From assembly GCF_016702655.1 (NCBI RefSeq), contig NZ_JADJDO010000001.1, positions 248,001 to 312,000 of the forward strand: a stretch of DNA of 64,000 nucleotides, in the 5' to 3' direction. Positions within the stretch are counted from its first letter, which is position 1; the number at the start of each line of letters is the position of its first letter. Source of the DNA: Ideonella sp. (GTDB lineage Bacteria > Pseudomonadota > Gammaproteobacteria > Burkholderiales > Burkholderiaceae_C). The position numbers were made by a program, and so were the translations under genes. The notes under the pieces were generated by a model that was not told the DNA's origin, did not search any database, and saw only the letters and a list, made by a program, of their open reading frames with translations. This document shows positions 20,845-28,973 of this stretch, one piece after another.

Positions 20845-21315
20845 TCAGTTCGGCGCCGCCGCCGCTCCGGCCCCGGGCTCCTCGACCGGCCAGTCACGGA
20901 TATAGGCCTTCAACATCCGGTTCTCGAAGTCCTGCGCGTCGACGACGGCCTTGGCGACGTCGAAGAACGAGATCACGCCCATCAGCATGCCCTGGTTCAT
21001 GACCGGCGTGTAGCGTGCATGGCGGCCGAGCATCATGCGCCGCACCTCGTCGATCTCGGTCTCGGGGGTGCAGGTCAGCGGGCTGTCGTCCATCACCGAG
21101 CGCACCGTCGTCTTGCCGATGATGCCGCCGTTCTTGACCAGGGCCAGAATGACCTCGCGGAAGGTCAGGATGCCGACGAGCTGGCCATGACTCATGACCA
21201 CGAGCGAGCCGATGTCGTTGCCGGCCATGGTCTGCACTGCCTCGGCGAGCGGCTGGTCGGGCGAGACGGTGAACAGGGTCCCGCCCTTGACACGAAGGAT
21301 GTCACTGACTTTCAT
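20845..21315 (-). CDS. Protein with a pair of CBS domains
   Basis: This cytoplasmic protein of 156 residues is made almost wholly of two CBS motifs: about 8-60 (SDILRVKGGTLFTVSPDQPLA to LVGILTFREV) and about 75-135 (VRSVMDDSPLTCTPETEIDE to MGVISFFDVAKAVV). Stand-alone CBS pairs bind adenosine ligands and act as energy or redox sensors. The ATG at 21315 follows a GAGGGAGG ribosome site. It is divergent from the sulfhydrylase gene, 79 bases away. Confidence 0.88.
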   Translation of the reverse strand: MKVSDILRVKGGTLFTVSPDQPLAEAVQTMAGNDIGSLVVMSHGQLVGILTFREVILALVKNGGIIGKTTVRSVMDDSPLTCTPETEIDEVRRMMLGRHARYTPVMNQGMLMGVISFFDVAKAVVDAQDFENRMLKAYIRDWPVEEPGAGAAAAPN

Positions 21316-21394
21316 GCGCGCCTCCCTCTTCGATTCGATGCGGAGCCAACACAGCACACAATCCGCGCCACAGACACCCGAACGGCGCAACGCG

Positions 21395-22693
21395 ATGGCA
21401 GGCCCCCTCGACCCCGGATTCGACACCCTGGCGCTGCACGCCGGCGCCGCGCCCGACCCAGCGACCGGCGCACGTGCGCTGCCGATCCACCTGACGACGG
21501 CGTTCGTGTTCGAGTCGAGCGAGCAGGCGGCGTCGCTGTTCAATCTCGAGCGCTCGGGGCATGTGTACAGCCGCATCAGCAACCCGACCAATGCCGCGTT
21601 CGAGGAACGCATGGCGGCGCTCGAGGGCGGCGTCGGCGCGATCGCGACCGCGAGCGGCCAGGCCGCGCTGCACCTCGCCATCGCGACGCTGGCCGGCGCG
21701 GGTTCGCACATCGTCAGCTCGAGCGCGCTCTACGGCGGCTCGCACAACCTGCTGCACTACACGCTGGCGCGCTTCGGCATCGCGACGAGCTTCGTCAAGC
21801 CGGGCGACATCGCCGGCTGGCGCGCGGCGATCCGCCCGGAGACGAAACTGCTCTTCGGCGAGACGCTCGGCAATCCCGGCCTCGACGTGCTCGACATCCC
21901 GACCGTCGCCGCCATTGCCCACGACGCCGGCGTGCCACTGCTCGTGGACTCGACCTTCACCACGCCGTGGCTGATGCAGCCCTTCAAGCACGGCGCCGAC
22001 CTCGTCTTCCACTCCGCGACCAAGTTCCTGTGCGGCCACGGCACGGTGGTCGGCGGCGTGCTCGTCGATGGCGGCGCCTTCGACTGGAGCGAGGCGACGC
22101 GCTTTCCCGAGCTGAACCAGCCCTACGCGGGCTTCCACGGCATGGTGTTCGCCGAGGAAAGCACCGACGGCGCCTTCCTGCTGCGCGCGCGGCGCGAGGG
22201 GCTGCGCGACTTCGGTGCCTGCATGAGCCCGCACACCGCGTGGCTGATGATGCAGGGCCTGGAAACACTGCCGCTGCGCATGGCGCGTCACGTCGAGAAC
22301 ACGCGCAAGGTCGTCGAGTTTCTCGTCGCGCAGCCGCTCGTCGCAGCGGTCGGCTATCCCGAGCTCGAGTCGCATCCCGACCACGAACTGGCGCAGAGGC
22401 TGCTGCCGCGCGGCTGCGGCGCGGTGTTCAGTTTCGACCTGAAAGGCACGCGCGCCCAGGGCAAGGCCTTTATCGAGGCCTTGAAGCTCTTCAGCCACCT
22501 CGCCAACGTCGGCGACTGCCGGTCGCTCGTCATCCACCCTGCATCGACGACGCATTTCCGCATGGACGATGCAGCGCTCGCGCAGGCCGGCATCGCGCCG
22601 GGGACGATCCGGCTGTCGATCGGGCTCGAGGACGCCGACGACCTGATCGACGACCTGAAGCGGGCGCTGAAGATCGCGGAGCGCGCGTCATGA
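21395..22693 (+). CDS. metZ: O-succinyl/acetyl-homoserine sulfhydrylase
   Basis: This PLP enzyme of the Cys/Met metabolism family (432 residues) makes homocysteine from an activated homoserine and sulfide. SSSALYGGSHNLL binds PLP, DSTFTTPWLMQP carries the conserved aspartate, and SATKFLCGHG holds the Schiff-base lysine. HPASTTHFRM and RLSIGLEDADDLI close the domain. The length is closer to O-acetylhomoserine (MetY) than to short cystathionine synthases, so metY or metZ is equally possible. The ATG at 21395 starts directly at MAGPLDPGFDTLALHAG. The stop overlaps the next start (ATGA). Confidence 0.88.
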   Translation: MAGPLDPGFDTLALHAGAAPDPATGARALPIHLTTAFVFESSEQAASLFNLERSGHVYSRISNPTNAAFEERMAALEGGVGAIATASGQAALHLAIATLAGAGSHIVSSSALYGGSHNLLHYTLARFGIATSFVKPGDIAGWRAAIRPETKLLFGETLGNPGLDVLDIPTVAAIAHDAGVPLLVDSTFTTPWLMQPFKHGADLVFHSATKFLCGHGTVVGGVLVDGGAFDWSEATRFPELNQPYAGFHGMVFAEESTDGAFLLRARREGLRDFGACMSPHTAWLMMQGLETLPLRMARHVENTRKVVEFLVAQPLVAAVGYPELESHPDHELAQRLLPRGCGAVFSFDLKGTRAQGKAFIEALKLFSHLANVGDCRSLVIHPASTTHFRMDDAALAQAGIAPGTIRLSIGLEDADDLIDDLKRALKIAERAS

Positions 22694-23490
22694 GGCTGGC
22701 GGTGAACGGCCGCGAGGCCTACGCCTACACCGGCGGCAAGCCCTTCGACGCCGCCTTGCCCTGCGTCGTCTTCATCCACGGGGGGCTCAACGACCACAGC
22801 GTCTGGACGCTGCTCGCGCGCTGGTTCGCAAACCACGGCCATTCGGTGCTCGCGGTCGACCTGCCCGGCCACATGCGCAGCGCCGGTCCGGCGCTCGCCG
22901 ACATCGAGGCCATGGCCGACTGGACGCTCGCGTTGCTCGACGCCGCCGGCGTGCAGCAGGCAGCGCTCGTCGGCCACAGCATGGGCTCGCTGATTGCGCT
23001 CGAGGCCGCAGGCCGGGCGCCGGCGCGCGTGACCCGGCTCGCGATGCTCGGCAGTTGCTACCCGATGGCGGTGCCGCAGGCGCTGCTCGATCTCGCGCTT
23101 GCCAACCCGCTGGCGGCGATAGACCGCGCCGTGATGTTCTCGCACTCGACGCTCGCGCCCAAGCCCTCCTACCCCGGCCCGGGCGTGTGGTTGCGCGGCG
23201 CGGCGACGCAGTTGATGCGGCAGGTGTTGCGCCACCAGCGTAACGACGGCCTCTTCCACAACGACTTCGCGGCCTGCCACCGCTACGCCGGCGGCCTCGA
23301 GGCGGCGGCGCGCGTGCGCTGCCCGGCGCACCTGATCCTCGCCCGTGACGACCAGATGACGCCCACGCGCGCGGCGAAGGTGCTCGGCGCAGCGCTGAAC
23401 GCGCCGGTGCAACTCGTCCCCGGCGGGCACAACCTGATGCAGGAGTGCCCCGAGCAGGTGCTGGCAGCGCTGCGCATCGCGCTCGGCTGA
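22690..23490 (+). CDS. Alpha/beta hydrolase
   Basis: This alpha/beta-fold hydrolase of 266 residues has the oxyanion HGG in VVFIHGGLNDHSVW, the nucleophile elbow GHSMGS in AALVGHSMGSLIALEA, an acid in ILARDDQMTP and the catalytic histidine in VPGGHNLMQE. It is translationally coupled to the sulfhydrylase by a four-base ATGA overlap. That layout suggests a role on a related thioester or ester, though methionine synthesis does not require one. Substrate unknown. Confidence 0.87.
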   Translation: MRLAVNGREAYAYTGGKPFDAALPCVVFIHGGLNDHSVWTLLARWFANHGHSVLAVDLPGHMRSAGPALADIEAMADWTLALLDAAGVQQAALVGHSMGSLIALEAAGRAPARVTRLAMLGSCYPMAVPQALLDLALANPLAAIDRAVMFSHSTLAPKPSYPGPGVWLRGAATQLMRQVLRHQRNDGLFHNDFAACHRYAGGLEAAARVRCPAHLILARDDQMTPTRAAKVLGAALNAPVQLVPGGHNLMQECPEQVLAALRIALG

Positions 23491-23692
23491 GGAGCCTGGC
23501 GTTGGCCCGGCATTGAACGAGCGACGAGCGGCTGCCCGGCGTGGCAGATGCCACGCGCGGCGGGGCATGGCAGGCCGATCGAGGGCCGCGCCGGCTGGCA
23601 TGATGTCCGGCAACCCGATCCACCTGCCGCAAGCCCAGTATGCCACCGCCCGCCAGCCCCGATTGCCCCTGCACCGCGCGGCAGGGCAGGCC

Positions 23693-24214
23693 ATGATCCG
23701 CGGCCAGCGCTGCGTGCTGCGCACGGTGCGCGCGGCCGACCTGCCTGCCCTGTACCTGCTGATCAACGACGCTTCGCTGCAAGGCGAGTACCTCTCGCTG
23801 CCACTGCGCTCGGAACCGTCGTTTCGCAAGGAGTTCGACGAGACCGGCTTCCTCGGCGACAAGCGCGGGCGCTTTCTGGTCACCGATCTCGACGACAGGC
23901 TGCTCGGCACGGTGGTGTATTTCGACGTCAACTACATGGACGGCTTCGAGATCGGCTACCACCTGTTCGATCCCGGGCAACGCAAGCAGGGGCTGATGTC
24001 CGAGGCGGTGCGGATGGCGGTGGACTATCTTTTCAGCCACCACAAGATCAACCGCCTGCAGGTCGTGATCGCGCAGGGCAACGAAGCCTCGAAACGGCTC
24101 GCGCTCAAGTGCGGGTTCAGCCTGGAAGGCACGCTGCGCGGCAATGTCTTCCACCACGGCCACAACCACGACTCGCTGCTCTATTCGCGGCTGCGCGCCG
24201 ACGCGGCGCGCTGA
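23693..24214 (+). CDS. GNAT acetyltransferase, RimJ/RimL-like
   Basis: This N-acetyltransferase of 173 residues from the ATG at 23693 begins MIRGQRCVLRTVRAADLPALY. Strand RFLVTDLDDRLLGTVVYFD leads to the acetyl-CoA loop PGQRKQGLMSEAVRMAVDYLF. INRLQVVIAQGNEASKRLA, typical of the RimJ/RimL branch, follows. A longer form from 23600 or 23513 is open but its extra residues are not conserved-looking. Target unknown (protein N-terminus, small amine or nucleotide-linked sugar). It is convergent with the YihY gene, 8 bases apart. Confidence 0.8.
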   Translation: MIRGQRCVLRTVRAADLPALYLLINDASLQGEYLSLPLRSEPSFRKEFDETGFLGDKRGRFLVTDLDDRLLGTVVYFDVNYMDGFEIGYHLFDPGQRKQGLMSEAVRMAVDYLFSHHKINRLQVVIAQGNEASKRLALKCGFSLEGTLRGNVFHHGHNHDSLLYSRLRADAAR

Positions 24215-24222
24215 ATCCGCGG

Positions 24223-25455
24223 TCAGCCGGCGACAATGATTTCCGCGAGCGTCATCTCGTCGAAGCCTGCGCGCTGCCAGAAACCCTGCAGCGAATTCGC
24301 AGGGTCGAGCAACAGCTGCGCCAGCAGCGGGCGCGCGCTCGTCGCGGCCGGATCGCACAGCAGCACGTAGCGCGCGCCGCCGGGCTCGTCGAGGCGGCCC
24401 ACCCAGTCGATTGCGATCAGCGCTTCGAGCAGCGATTCGACCGGCAGCGGATCGGTGCGCAGCGCGCGCGACAACTGCTCGGCGCTGGCGCCGCGCGCCG
24501 GCTTCTCGCGCGCGCGCACGAGTTCTCGCAGCAGCGCGACCGCGAGCCTGAAGCGCGCCCCCGGCACGTCGGCGAGCGGCTGCATGTGCATCTGCAGGCT
24601 CGGCGCGTAGGCTGCGATCACGGCGCCGAAGAGGACGATCAGCCAGCCGGTGTAGATCCAGATCAGCAGGATGGGGACCGTGGCGAACGCGCCGTAGACG
24701 AGCGAGTAGGTCGGCACGCGCGCCAGGTACCAGGCGAGCACGTTCTTCGCGATCTCGAACGCGACCGCGACGAACAGCCCGCCGGCCAGCGCGTGGCGCC
24801 AGCGCACCGGCGTGTTGGGAACGAAGCGGTACATGCCGGTCAGCATGGCGGCGAGCAGGGTGAAGCCGAAGGCGTCGAGCAGCAGGCCGACGCCGCCTGC
24901 GCCTTCGCCGAGCACGCCGCGCGACGACGTCACCGCGAGCGATGTCACCGACAGGCCCAGGCCGAAGACGAGCGGCCCGAGGGTTGCCGCCGACCAGTAG
25001 ATCAGCACCCGCCGGCCGAACGAGCGCATCCTGCGCACGCGCCAGATCGTGTTGAGCGTGCGGTCGATGGTGGCCATCAGGGCGAGCGCGGTCAGCACCA
25101 GGAACGCGAAGCCGACTGCCCCGAGGCGCTTGGCCTGGGTCGCGAACTGGGTCAGCCCCTGCAGCACCTGGCGCGAGATGTTGTCGGGCACGAGGCTCGT
25201 GATCAGCATCTTCTGCAGCGCGAGCTGGAACTGGTCGAACATCGGGAATGCGCTGAACACCGCCAGCCCGACCGTCACCAGCGGCACGAGCGAGATCAGC
25301 GTCGTGAAGGTCAGGCTGCTCGCGGTGACGCCCAGCCGGTCCTCGCGGAAACGCTGGTAGAGCGTCCGCACCGTTGCCATCCAGGGCCAGCGCTGCAGCG
25401 CGTGCAGCGTGCGTGTCAGCTCCTGGGTCGGCGTGATGTGCTGGGGTGCTGGCAT
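24223..25455 (-). CDS. YihY/BrkB family inner-membrane protein
   Basis: This 410-residue membrane protein has about six spans. The family signature is visible: FREDRLGVTASSLTFTTLISLVP, LMATIDRTLNTIWRVRRMRS and later LLIWIYTGWLIVLFGAVIAAY. A cytoplasmic helical tail of about 120 residues follows (residues 290-410). Formerly annotated as ribonuclease BN, the family has no established activity. The ATG at 25455 lies directly next to a copy of the dispersed repeat that occupies the divergent promoter region with the DUF2069 gene. Confidence 0.87.
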   Translation of the reverse strand: MPAPQHITPTQELTRTLHALQRWPWMATVRTLYQRFREDRLGVTASSLTFTTLISLVPLVTVGLAVFSAFPMFDQFQLALQKMLITSLVPDNISRQVLQGLTQFATQAKRLGAVGFAFLVLTALALMATIDRTLNTIWRVRRMRSFGRRVLIYWSAATLGPLVFGLGLSVTSLAVTSSRGVLGEGAGGVGLLLDAFGFTLLAAMLTGMYRFVPNTPVRWRHALAGGLFVAVAFEIAKNVLAWYLARVPTYSLVYGAFATVPILLIWIYTGWLIVLFGAVIAAYAPSLQMHMQPLADVPGARFRLAVALLRELVRAREKPARGASAEQLSRALRTDPLPVESLLEALIAIDWVGRLDEPGGARYVLLCDPAATSARPLLAQLLLDPANSLQGFWQRAGFDEMTLAEIIVAG

Positions 25456-25458
25456 CCT

Positions 25459-25562
25459 GCCTCCGCCGGGCCGCCCCAAGGAGGCCGGAGCCCCAATGGC
25501 CACGCAGGGGCCCCTTCGTGGCCCTTGGGGCAGCGAACGAACTGAGCGTGGGGGTCCATTGC
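25459..25562 (-). repeat. Dispersed GC-rich repeat copy, YihY/DUF2069 divergent spacer
   Basis: On the minus strand it reads ACCCCCACGCTCAGTTCGTT, then a GCCCCAAGGGCC hairpin, and ends CTTGGGGCGGCCCGGCGG just before the YihY ATG. It has the same two end modules and orientation as the copies in the nuo operon. Confidence 0.75.
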
Positions 25563-25579
25563 TGGCATCATAGCCAGCG

Positions 25580-25960
25580 ATGACTGCCTTCTCCCCGCGC
25601 ACCGTGGCGCAGCCTGCATTCGCGAGCCAGATGCGCGCGCTGGCCCTGGGCAGCCTGCTCGCGCTGATCGCACTCGGCCTGGCCTGGGAGCTGTGGCTCG
25701 CGCCGACCGGCAGCGGCTGGCTTGCGCTCAAGGTACTGCCGCTGCTGCTCCCGTTGCCCGGGTTGTGGCGCAATCGCCTCTACACCTATCGCTGGGTGAC
25801 GCTGTTCGTGTGGCCGTACTTCATCGAGGGCGCGGTGCGCGCGGCGAGTGACAAGGGGCTGGGCGCGGGGCTCGGGCTGATCGAGGCCGCGCTGTGCCTG
25901 CTGCTCTTCCTTGCCTGCACCCTGCACGTGCGCGCCCGCTTGCGCCTGGGCCCGCCATGA
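25580..25960 (+). CDS. DUF2069 membrane protein
   Basis: This small inner-membrane protein of 126 residues has four hydrophobic segments (around ALGSLLALIALGLAWELWL, LKVLPLLLPLPGLW, WVTLFVWPYFIEGA and LLLFLACTLHV). WRNRLYTYRW in the short loop and the YFIEGAVRA segment match DUF2069. Family function unknown. It sits between two repeat copies: one upstream in the divergent spacer and one immediately after its stop. Confidence 0.85.
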   Translation: MTAFSPRTVAQPAFASQMRALALGSLLALIALGLAWELWLAPTGSGWLALKVLPLLLPLPGLWRNRLYTYRWVTLFVWPYFIEGAVRAASDKGLGAGLGLIEAALCLLLFLACTLHVRARLRLGPP

Positions 25961-26040
25961 GCCCGCCGGGCCGCCATGGGCCACGAAGGGGCCCCTCCGG
26001 GGCCCGGGGGGGAAAAACGCAGTGCGCAGCACGAAGGTGC
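25961..26040 (+). repeat. Dispersed GC-rich repeat copy, DUF2069/FAD-oxidase spacer
   Basis: GCCCGCCGGGCCGCCATGGG is followed by a strong palindrome (GGGGCCCCTCCGGGGCCC) and GGGGGG. This is a diverged copy in the orientation opposite to the nearby YihY copy. It contains an in-frame ATG (25976) that would add a repeat-encoded N-terminus to the next gene. Confidence 0.6.
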
Positions 26041-26044
26041 TCCA

Positions 26045-27460
26045 GTGAAGGCCGCGCTGCTGGAGGCACTTGCCGCCGCCGTCGGCCCGGCGCAGGTGTT
26101 GACCGAGGGCGATCTCTCTGCCTGGGAGGTCGACTGGCGCAAGCGCTACCGTGGCCGCGCGCTCGCCGTCGTCCGCCCGGCGACCACGGCCGAGGTCGCG
26201 GCCGTGCTGCGCGCCTGCGCCGCGCACGGGACGGCGGTCGTGCCGCAGGGCGGCAACACCGGCCTCGTCGGCGCGTCGGTGCCTGACGCGAGCGGTACGC
26301 AGGTGCTCGTGAGCCTGGCGCGGCTGAACCGCGTCCGCGCCGTCGACGCCGCCAACCTGACCTTGACCGCTGAGGCCGGCTGCGTGCTGCAGGCAGTGCA
26401 GGAGGCCGCTGCGGCGCAGGACCTGCTGTTCCCGCTCTCGCTGGCCGCCGAGGGCAGTTGCACGATCGGCGGCAACCTCGCGACCAACGCCGGCGGCACG
26501 CAGGTGCTGCGCTACGGCAATGCGCGCGAACTGTGCCTCGGGCTCGAGGTCGTGACGCCCGCGGGCGAGATCTGGGACGGCCTCGCCGGCCTGCGCAAGG
26601 ACAACACCGGCTATGCGCTGCGCGACCTCTACATCGGCGCAGAAGGCACGCTGGGCGTGATCACCGCGGCCACGCTCAAGCTCTGCCCGCAGCCCGCAGC
26701 CCGCATGACAGCGCTCGCCTCGTGCGCCGACCTGGAGGCCGCGACGCGTCTGCTGCAGCTCGCCCATGCGCGGCTGGGGCCGGGGCTGACCGGCTTCGAG
26801 GTCATGGGCGACCTTGCGCTCACGCTCGTCGCGCGCCACTTCCCGCAGCTGCGCCGGCCGCTGGCCCCCGACCCGGCCGCCCCGTGGACGGTGCTCGTCG
26901 AGCAGTCCGACAGCGAGGGCGAGGCGCATGCGCGCGGCCTGTTCGAGGGCCTGCTCGAGGCGGCTCTCGAAAGCGGGCTGATCGCCGATGCGGCGGTGGC
27001 CGAGTCGGTGGCGCAATCGAAGGCGATGTGGCATCTGCGCGAGGCCATCCCGCTCGCACAGGCCGAGGAAGGCGCCAACGTCAAGCACGACATCGCGCTG
27101 CCGGTATCGCGTGTCGCGGCTTTCGTCGCCGCGACCGACACGCTGCTGCAACGGGCGTTTCCCGGTGTTCGGCTGGTCAACTTCGGCCACCTGGGCGACG
27201 GCAACCTGCACTACAACGTACAGGCCCCGGACGGCGTCGCCGCGGCAGACTTCCTGCGCGAGCACGAGCACGCCGTGAACACGATCGTCTACGACGCGGT
27301 GGGCCGCTTCGGCGGCTCGATCTCGGCCGAGCATGGTATCGGAGCCTTGAAGCGCGATGAACTCGCCGCGCGCAAGTCGCCGGTGGCGCTGGCGCTGATG
27401 CGCGACATCAAGCGTGCCCTCGACCCCGACGGGCGAATGAACCCGGGGCGCGTGCTGTAG
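26045..27460 (+). CDS. FAD-linked oxidase, GlcD / D-2-hydroxyacid dehydrogenase type
   Basis: This flavoprotein of 471 residues from a GTG at 26045 should oxidise a D-2-hydroxyacid (D-2-hydroxyglutarate, D-lactate or glycolate). The N-terminal FAD-binding domain shows VVPQGGNTGLVGASVPD and EGSCTIGGNLATNAGG. The C-terminal oxidase domain shows VNFGHLGDGNLHYNV and the final SAEHGIGALKRDEL. The ATG at 25976 would prepend 23 repeat-derived residues and is less likely. No partner subunits (GlcE/F) are adjacent, which favours the stand-alone hydroxyglutarate/lactate type. Confidence 0.87.
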   Translation: MKAALLEALAAAVGPAQVLTEGDLSAWEVDWRKRYRGRALAVVRPATTAEVAAVLRACAAHGTAVVPQGGNTGLVGASVPDASGTQVLVSLARLNRVRAVDAANLTLTAEAGCVLQAVQEAAAAQDLLFPLSLAAEGSCTIGGNLATNAGGTQVLRYGNARELCLGLEVVTPAGEIWDGLAGLRKDNTGYALRDLYIGAEGTLGVITAATLKLCPQPAARMTALASCADLEAATRLLQLAHARLGPGLTGFEVMGDLALTLVARHFPQLRRPLAPDPAAPWTVLVEQSDSEGEAHARGLFEGLLEAALESGLIADAAVAESVAQSKAMWHLREAIPLAQAEEGANVKHDIALPVSRVAAFVAATDTLLQRAFPGVRLVNFGHLGDGNLHYNVQAPDGVAAADFLREHEHAVNTIVYDAVGRFGGSISAEHGIGALKRDELAARKSPVALALMRDIKRALDPDGRMNPGRVL

Positions 27461-27472
27461 CGCGAACAGGGG

Positions 27473-27910
27473 CTATTGCAGCGGTCCGTCGAGCGCGGGC
27501 GGCAGCGGCAGCGACATGACATCAATGCCTTCGTCGCGCAGCGCCTCGGCGTCGGCGCGCGTGGCCTGGCCGCGAATGCCGCGCCGCGCGACCTCGCCAT
27601 AGTGAATGCGGCGCGCCTCGTCGGCAAAGCGCTCGCCCACGTCCTCGGTGTGCTCGAGCATGTGACGCACGGCGCGCATCCATTGCGCCTGCAGGTCGTC
27701 GGCGGCGGGCAGCGCGACGGCCTGCTTCTCGGCGGGGGGCGATGCGCCGAGGTTCAGCCGCGGCGCGCTCGGCAGGCGCCGGATCTCGGCGTCGCCGCAC
27801 AGCGGGCAGGCGAGCAGGCCACGCGCGCGCTGCGCCGCTTCGTCGTCATCCGACGCGAACCAGCCTTCGAAGCGATGATCGTTGGCGCAAGCGAGGTCGA
27901 GCACCTTCAT
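27473..27910 (-). CDS. DUF1178 family protein
   Basis: This soluble protein of about 145 residues begins MKVLDLACANDHRFEGWFAS. It has the family pattern of C-x-n-H then a CPLCG pair (LLACPLCGDAEIRRLPSAPRLN), suggesting a zinc-binding N-terminus. The C-terminus contains GERFADEARRIHYGE and RGIRGQATRADAEAL. A start two codons earlier (27916) is also possible. Function unknown. In Burkholderiales this gene commonly trails the nuo-Nudix group, as here. Confidence 0.87.
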   Translation of the reverse strand: MKVLDLACANDHRFEGWFASDDDEAAQRARGLLACPLCGDAEIRRLPSAPRLNLGASPPAEKQAVALPAADDLQAQWMRAVRHMLEHTEDVGERFADEARRIHYGEVARRGIRGQATRADAEALRDEGIDVMSLPLPPALDGPLQ

Positions 27911-28028
27911 GGCCACATTATCGTCGCGGGTGCGTCGGCGCTGTCGCGCTCAGTCGCGCCGGGCCGCTCGCAGGCCGACCGAGATCCCCGCCGGGGGCGA
28001 CACCGAAGTTGTCTTGGTGTCGTCACTC

Positions 28029-28646
28029 TCAGGGCGCACCGTGCCAAGCCAACGGCCAGGCGCCTGCGCGCCAGCGCTGCAGCCACAGCAGCCCGATGAG
28101 CGTCTTGGCGTCGGTGAGTTCGCCGCGCGCCGCAAGCGCGTCGAGCTCGTCGGCGCTTGCCGTCAGGACTTCGACGAATTCACCTGCGTCGAGATGCTGC
28201 GCACCGCGCTCGAGGCCGCGCGCGAACCAGACCTCGATGCCTTCGTTCGAGTAGGCGATCGCGTTGTGCAGGATGCCGGCGCGCGCCCATTCGCGGGCGC
28301 GGTAGCCTGTCTCCTCGGCGAGCTCGCGCACCGCGCAGGCGAACGGCGGCTCCTGCGGGTCGATCTTGCCGGCCGGGAACTCGAGCATCACCCGCCCCAT
28401 CGGGTAGCGGTATTGACGCTCGACGACGAGGCGCCCGTCGGGCAGCAGCGGCACGATCATCACCGCGCCGGGGTGGACGATGTACTCGCGCGCTGCCGTT
28501 GCGCCATCGGGCAGGCGCACCAGATCGCGCCGTACGTCGAGGAAGTGGCCGCGAAAGACCTGCGTCCCCGACAGGCCCTGCTCGAGCAATTGCGGATCGG
28601 CCGCCGCATCGAGGGCCGGCACCGGAGGCGTGGTGCGCACCGTCAC
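28029..28646 (-). CDS. nudF: Nudix hydrolase, ADP-ribose pyrophosphatase type
   Basis: This cytoplasmic Nudix enzyme of about 205 residues has a complete Nudix box, GKIDPQE...REL-A-EETGY (GX5EX7REUXEEXGU), preceded by MLEFPA. This matches ADP-ribose pyrophosphatases, which hydrolyse ADP-ribose to AMP and ribose-5-phosphate. I chose a GTG at 28646, just after the DUF2818 stop, because the only in-frame ATG (28697) lies inside the upstream gene. It is probably the distal part of the nuo transcript. Start confidence is moderate. Confidence 0.85.
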   Translation of the reverse strand: MTVRTTPPVPALDAAADPQLLEQGLSGTQVFRGHFLDVRRDLVRLPDGATAAREYIVHPGAVMIVPLLPDGRLVVERQYRYPMGRVMLEFPAGKIDPQEPPFACAVRELAEETGYRAREWARAGILHNAIAYSNEGIEVWFARGLERGAQHLDAGEFVEVLTASADELDALAARGELTDAKTLIGLLWLQRWRAGAWPLAWHGAP

Positions 28647-28650
28647 CAGG

Positions 28651-28950
28651 TCAACGGCGCCGGCGCAGGTAGCGCCAGACGAAGCCAGGGAAGGCAAAGG
28701 TCAGGAACATGAACGCCAGTGCGGCGTAGAACTCCCAGCCCTGCTCCTGGCGCTGTCCGATGCGCGACTCGATCAGGAAGCCGAGCGCCAGCGTCGTCGC
28801 GCAGGCGAGCGCGAGCTCGAGCAAACGCCAGGCGAGCGACTTGGGATCGCGGCGCGGGCCGACAGCGAACAGGCGCTCGTTGACGAAGGGCAGGTTCGCA
28901 GCCAGGACGGCCACGACGAGCACGAGCCAGACGCCAGCCGACTGGCCCAT
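28651..28950 (-). CDS. DUF2818 small membrane protein
   Basis: This 99-residue protein with three hydrophobic stretches begins MGQSAGVWLVLVVAVLAANL. LPFVNERLF and the WRLLELALACATTLALGF segment are characteristic of DUF2818, a family found immediately downstream of nuoN in betaproteobacteria. It ends in a basic WRYLRRRR tail. The 23-base gap after nuoN supports co-transcription. A complex I-related role is suggested only by this position. Confidence 0.85.
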   Translation of the reverse strand: MGQSAGVWLVLVVAVLAANLPFVNERLFAVGPRRDPKSLAWRLLELALACATTLALGFLIESRIGQRQEQGWEFYAALAFMFLTFAFPGFVWRYLRRRR

Positions 28951-28973
28951 GCAGCGCGCGGGGCCCTGGCGGC

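Noticed and set aside
25976..26044. ATG start for the FAD oxidase within the repeat
   Set aside because: It would add residues translated from a dispersed repeat. The GTG at 26045 begins at the conserved part of the family.
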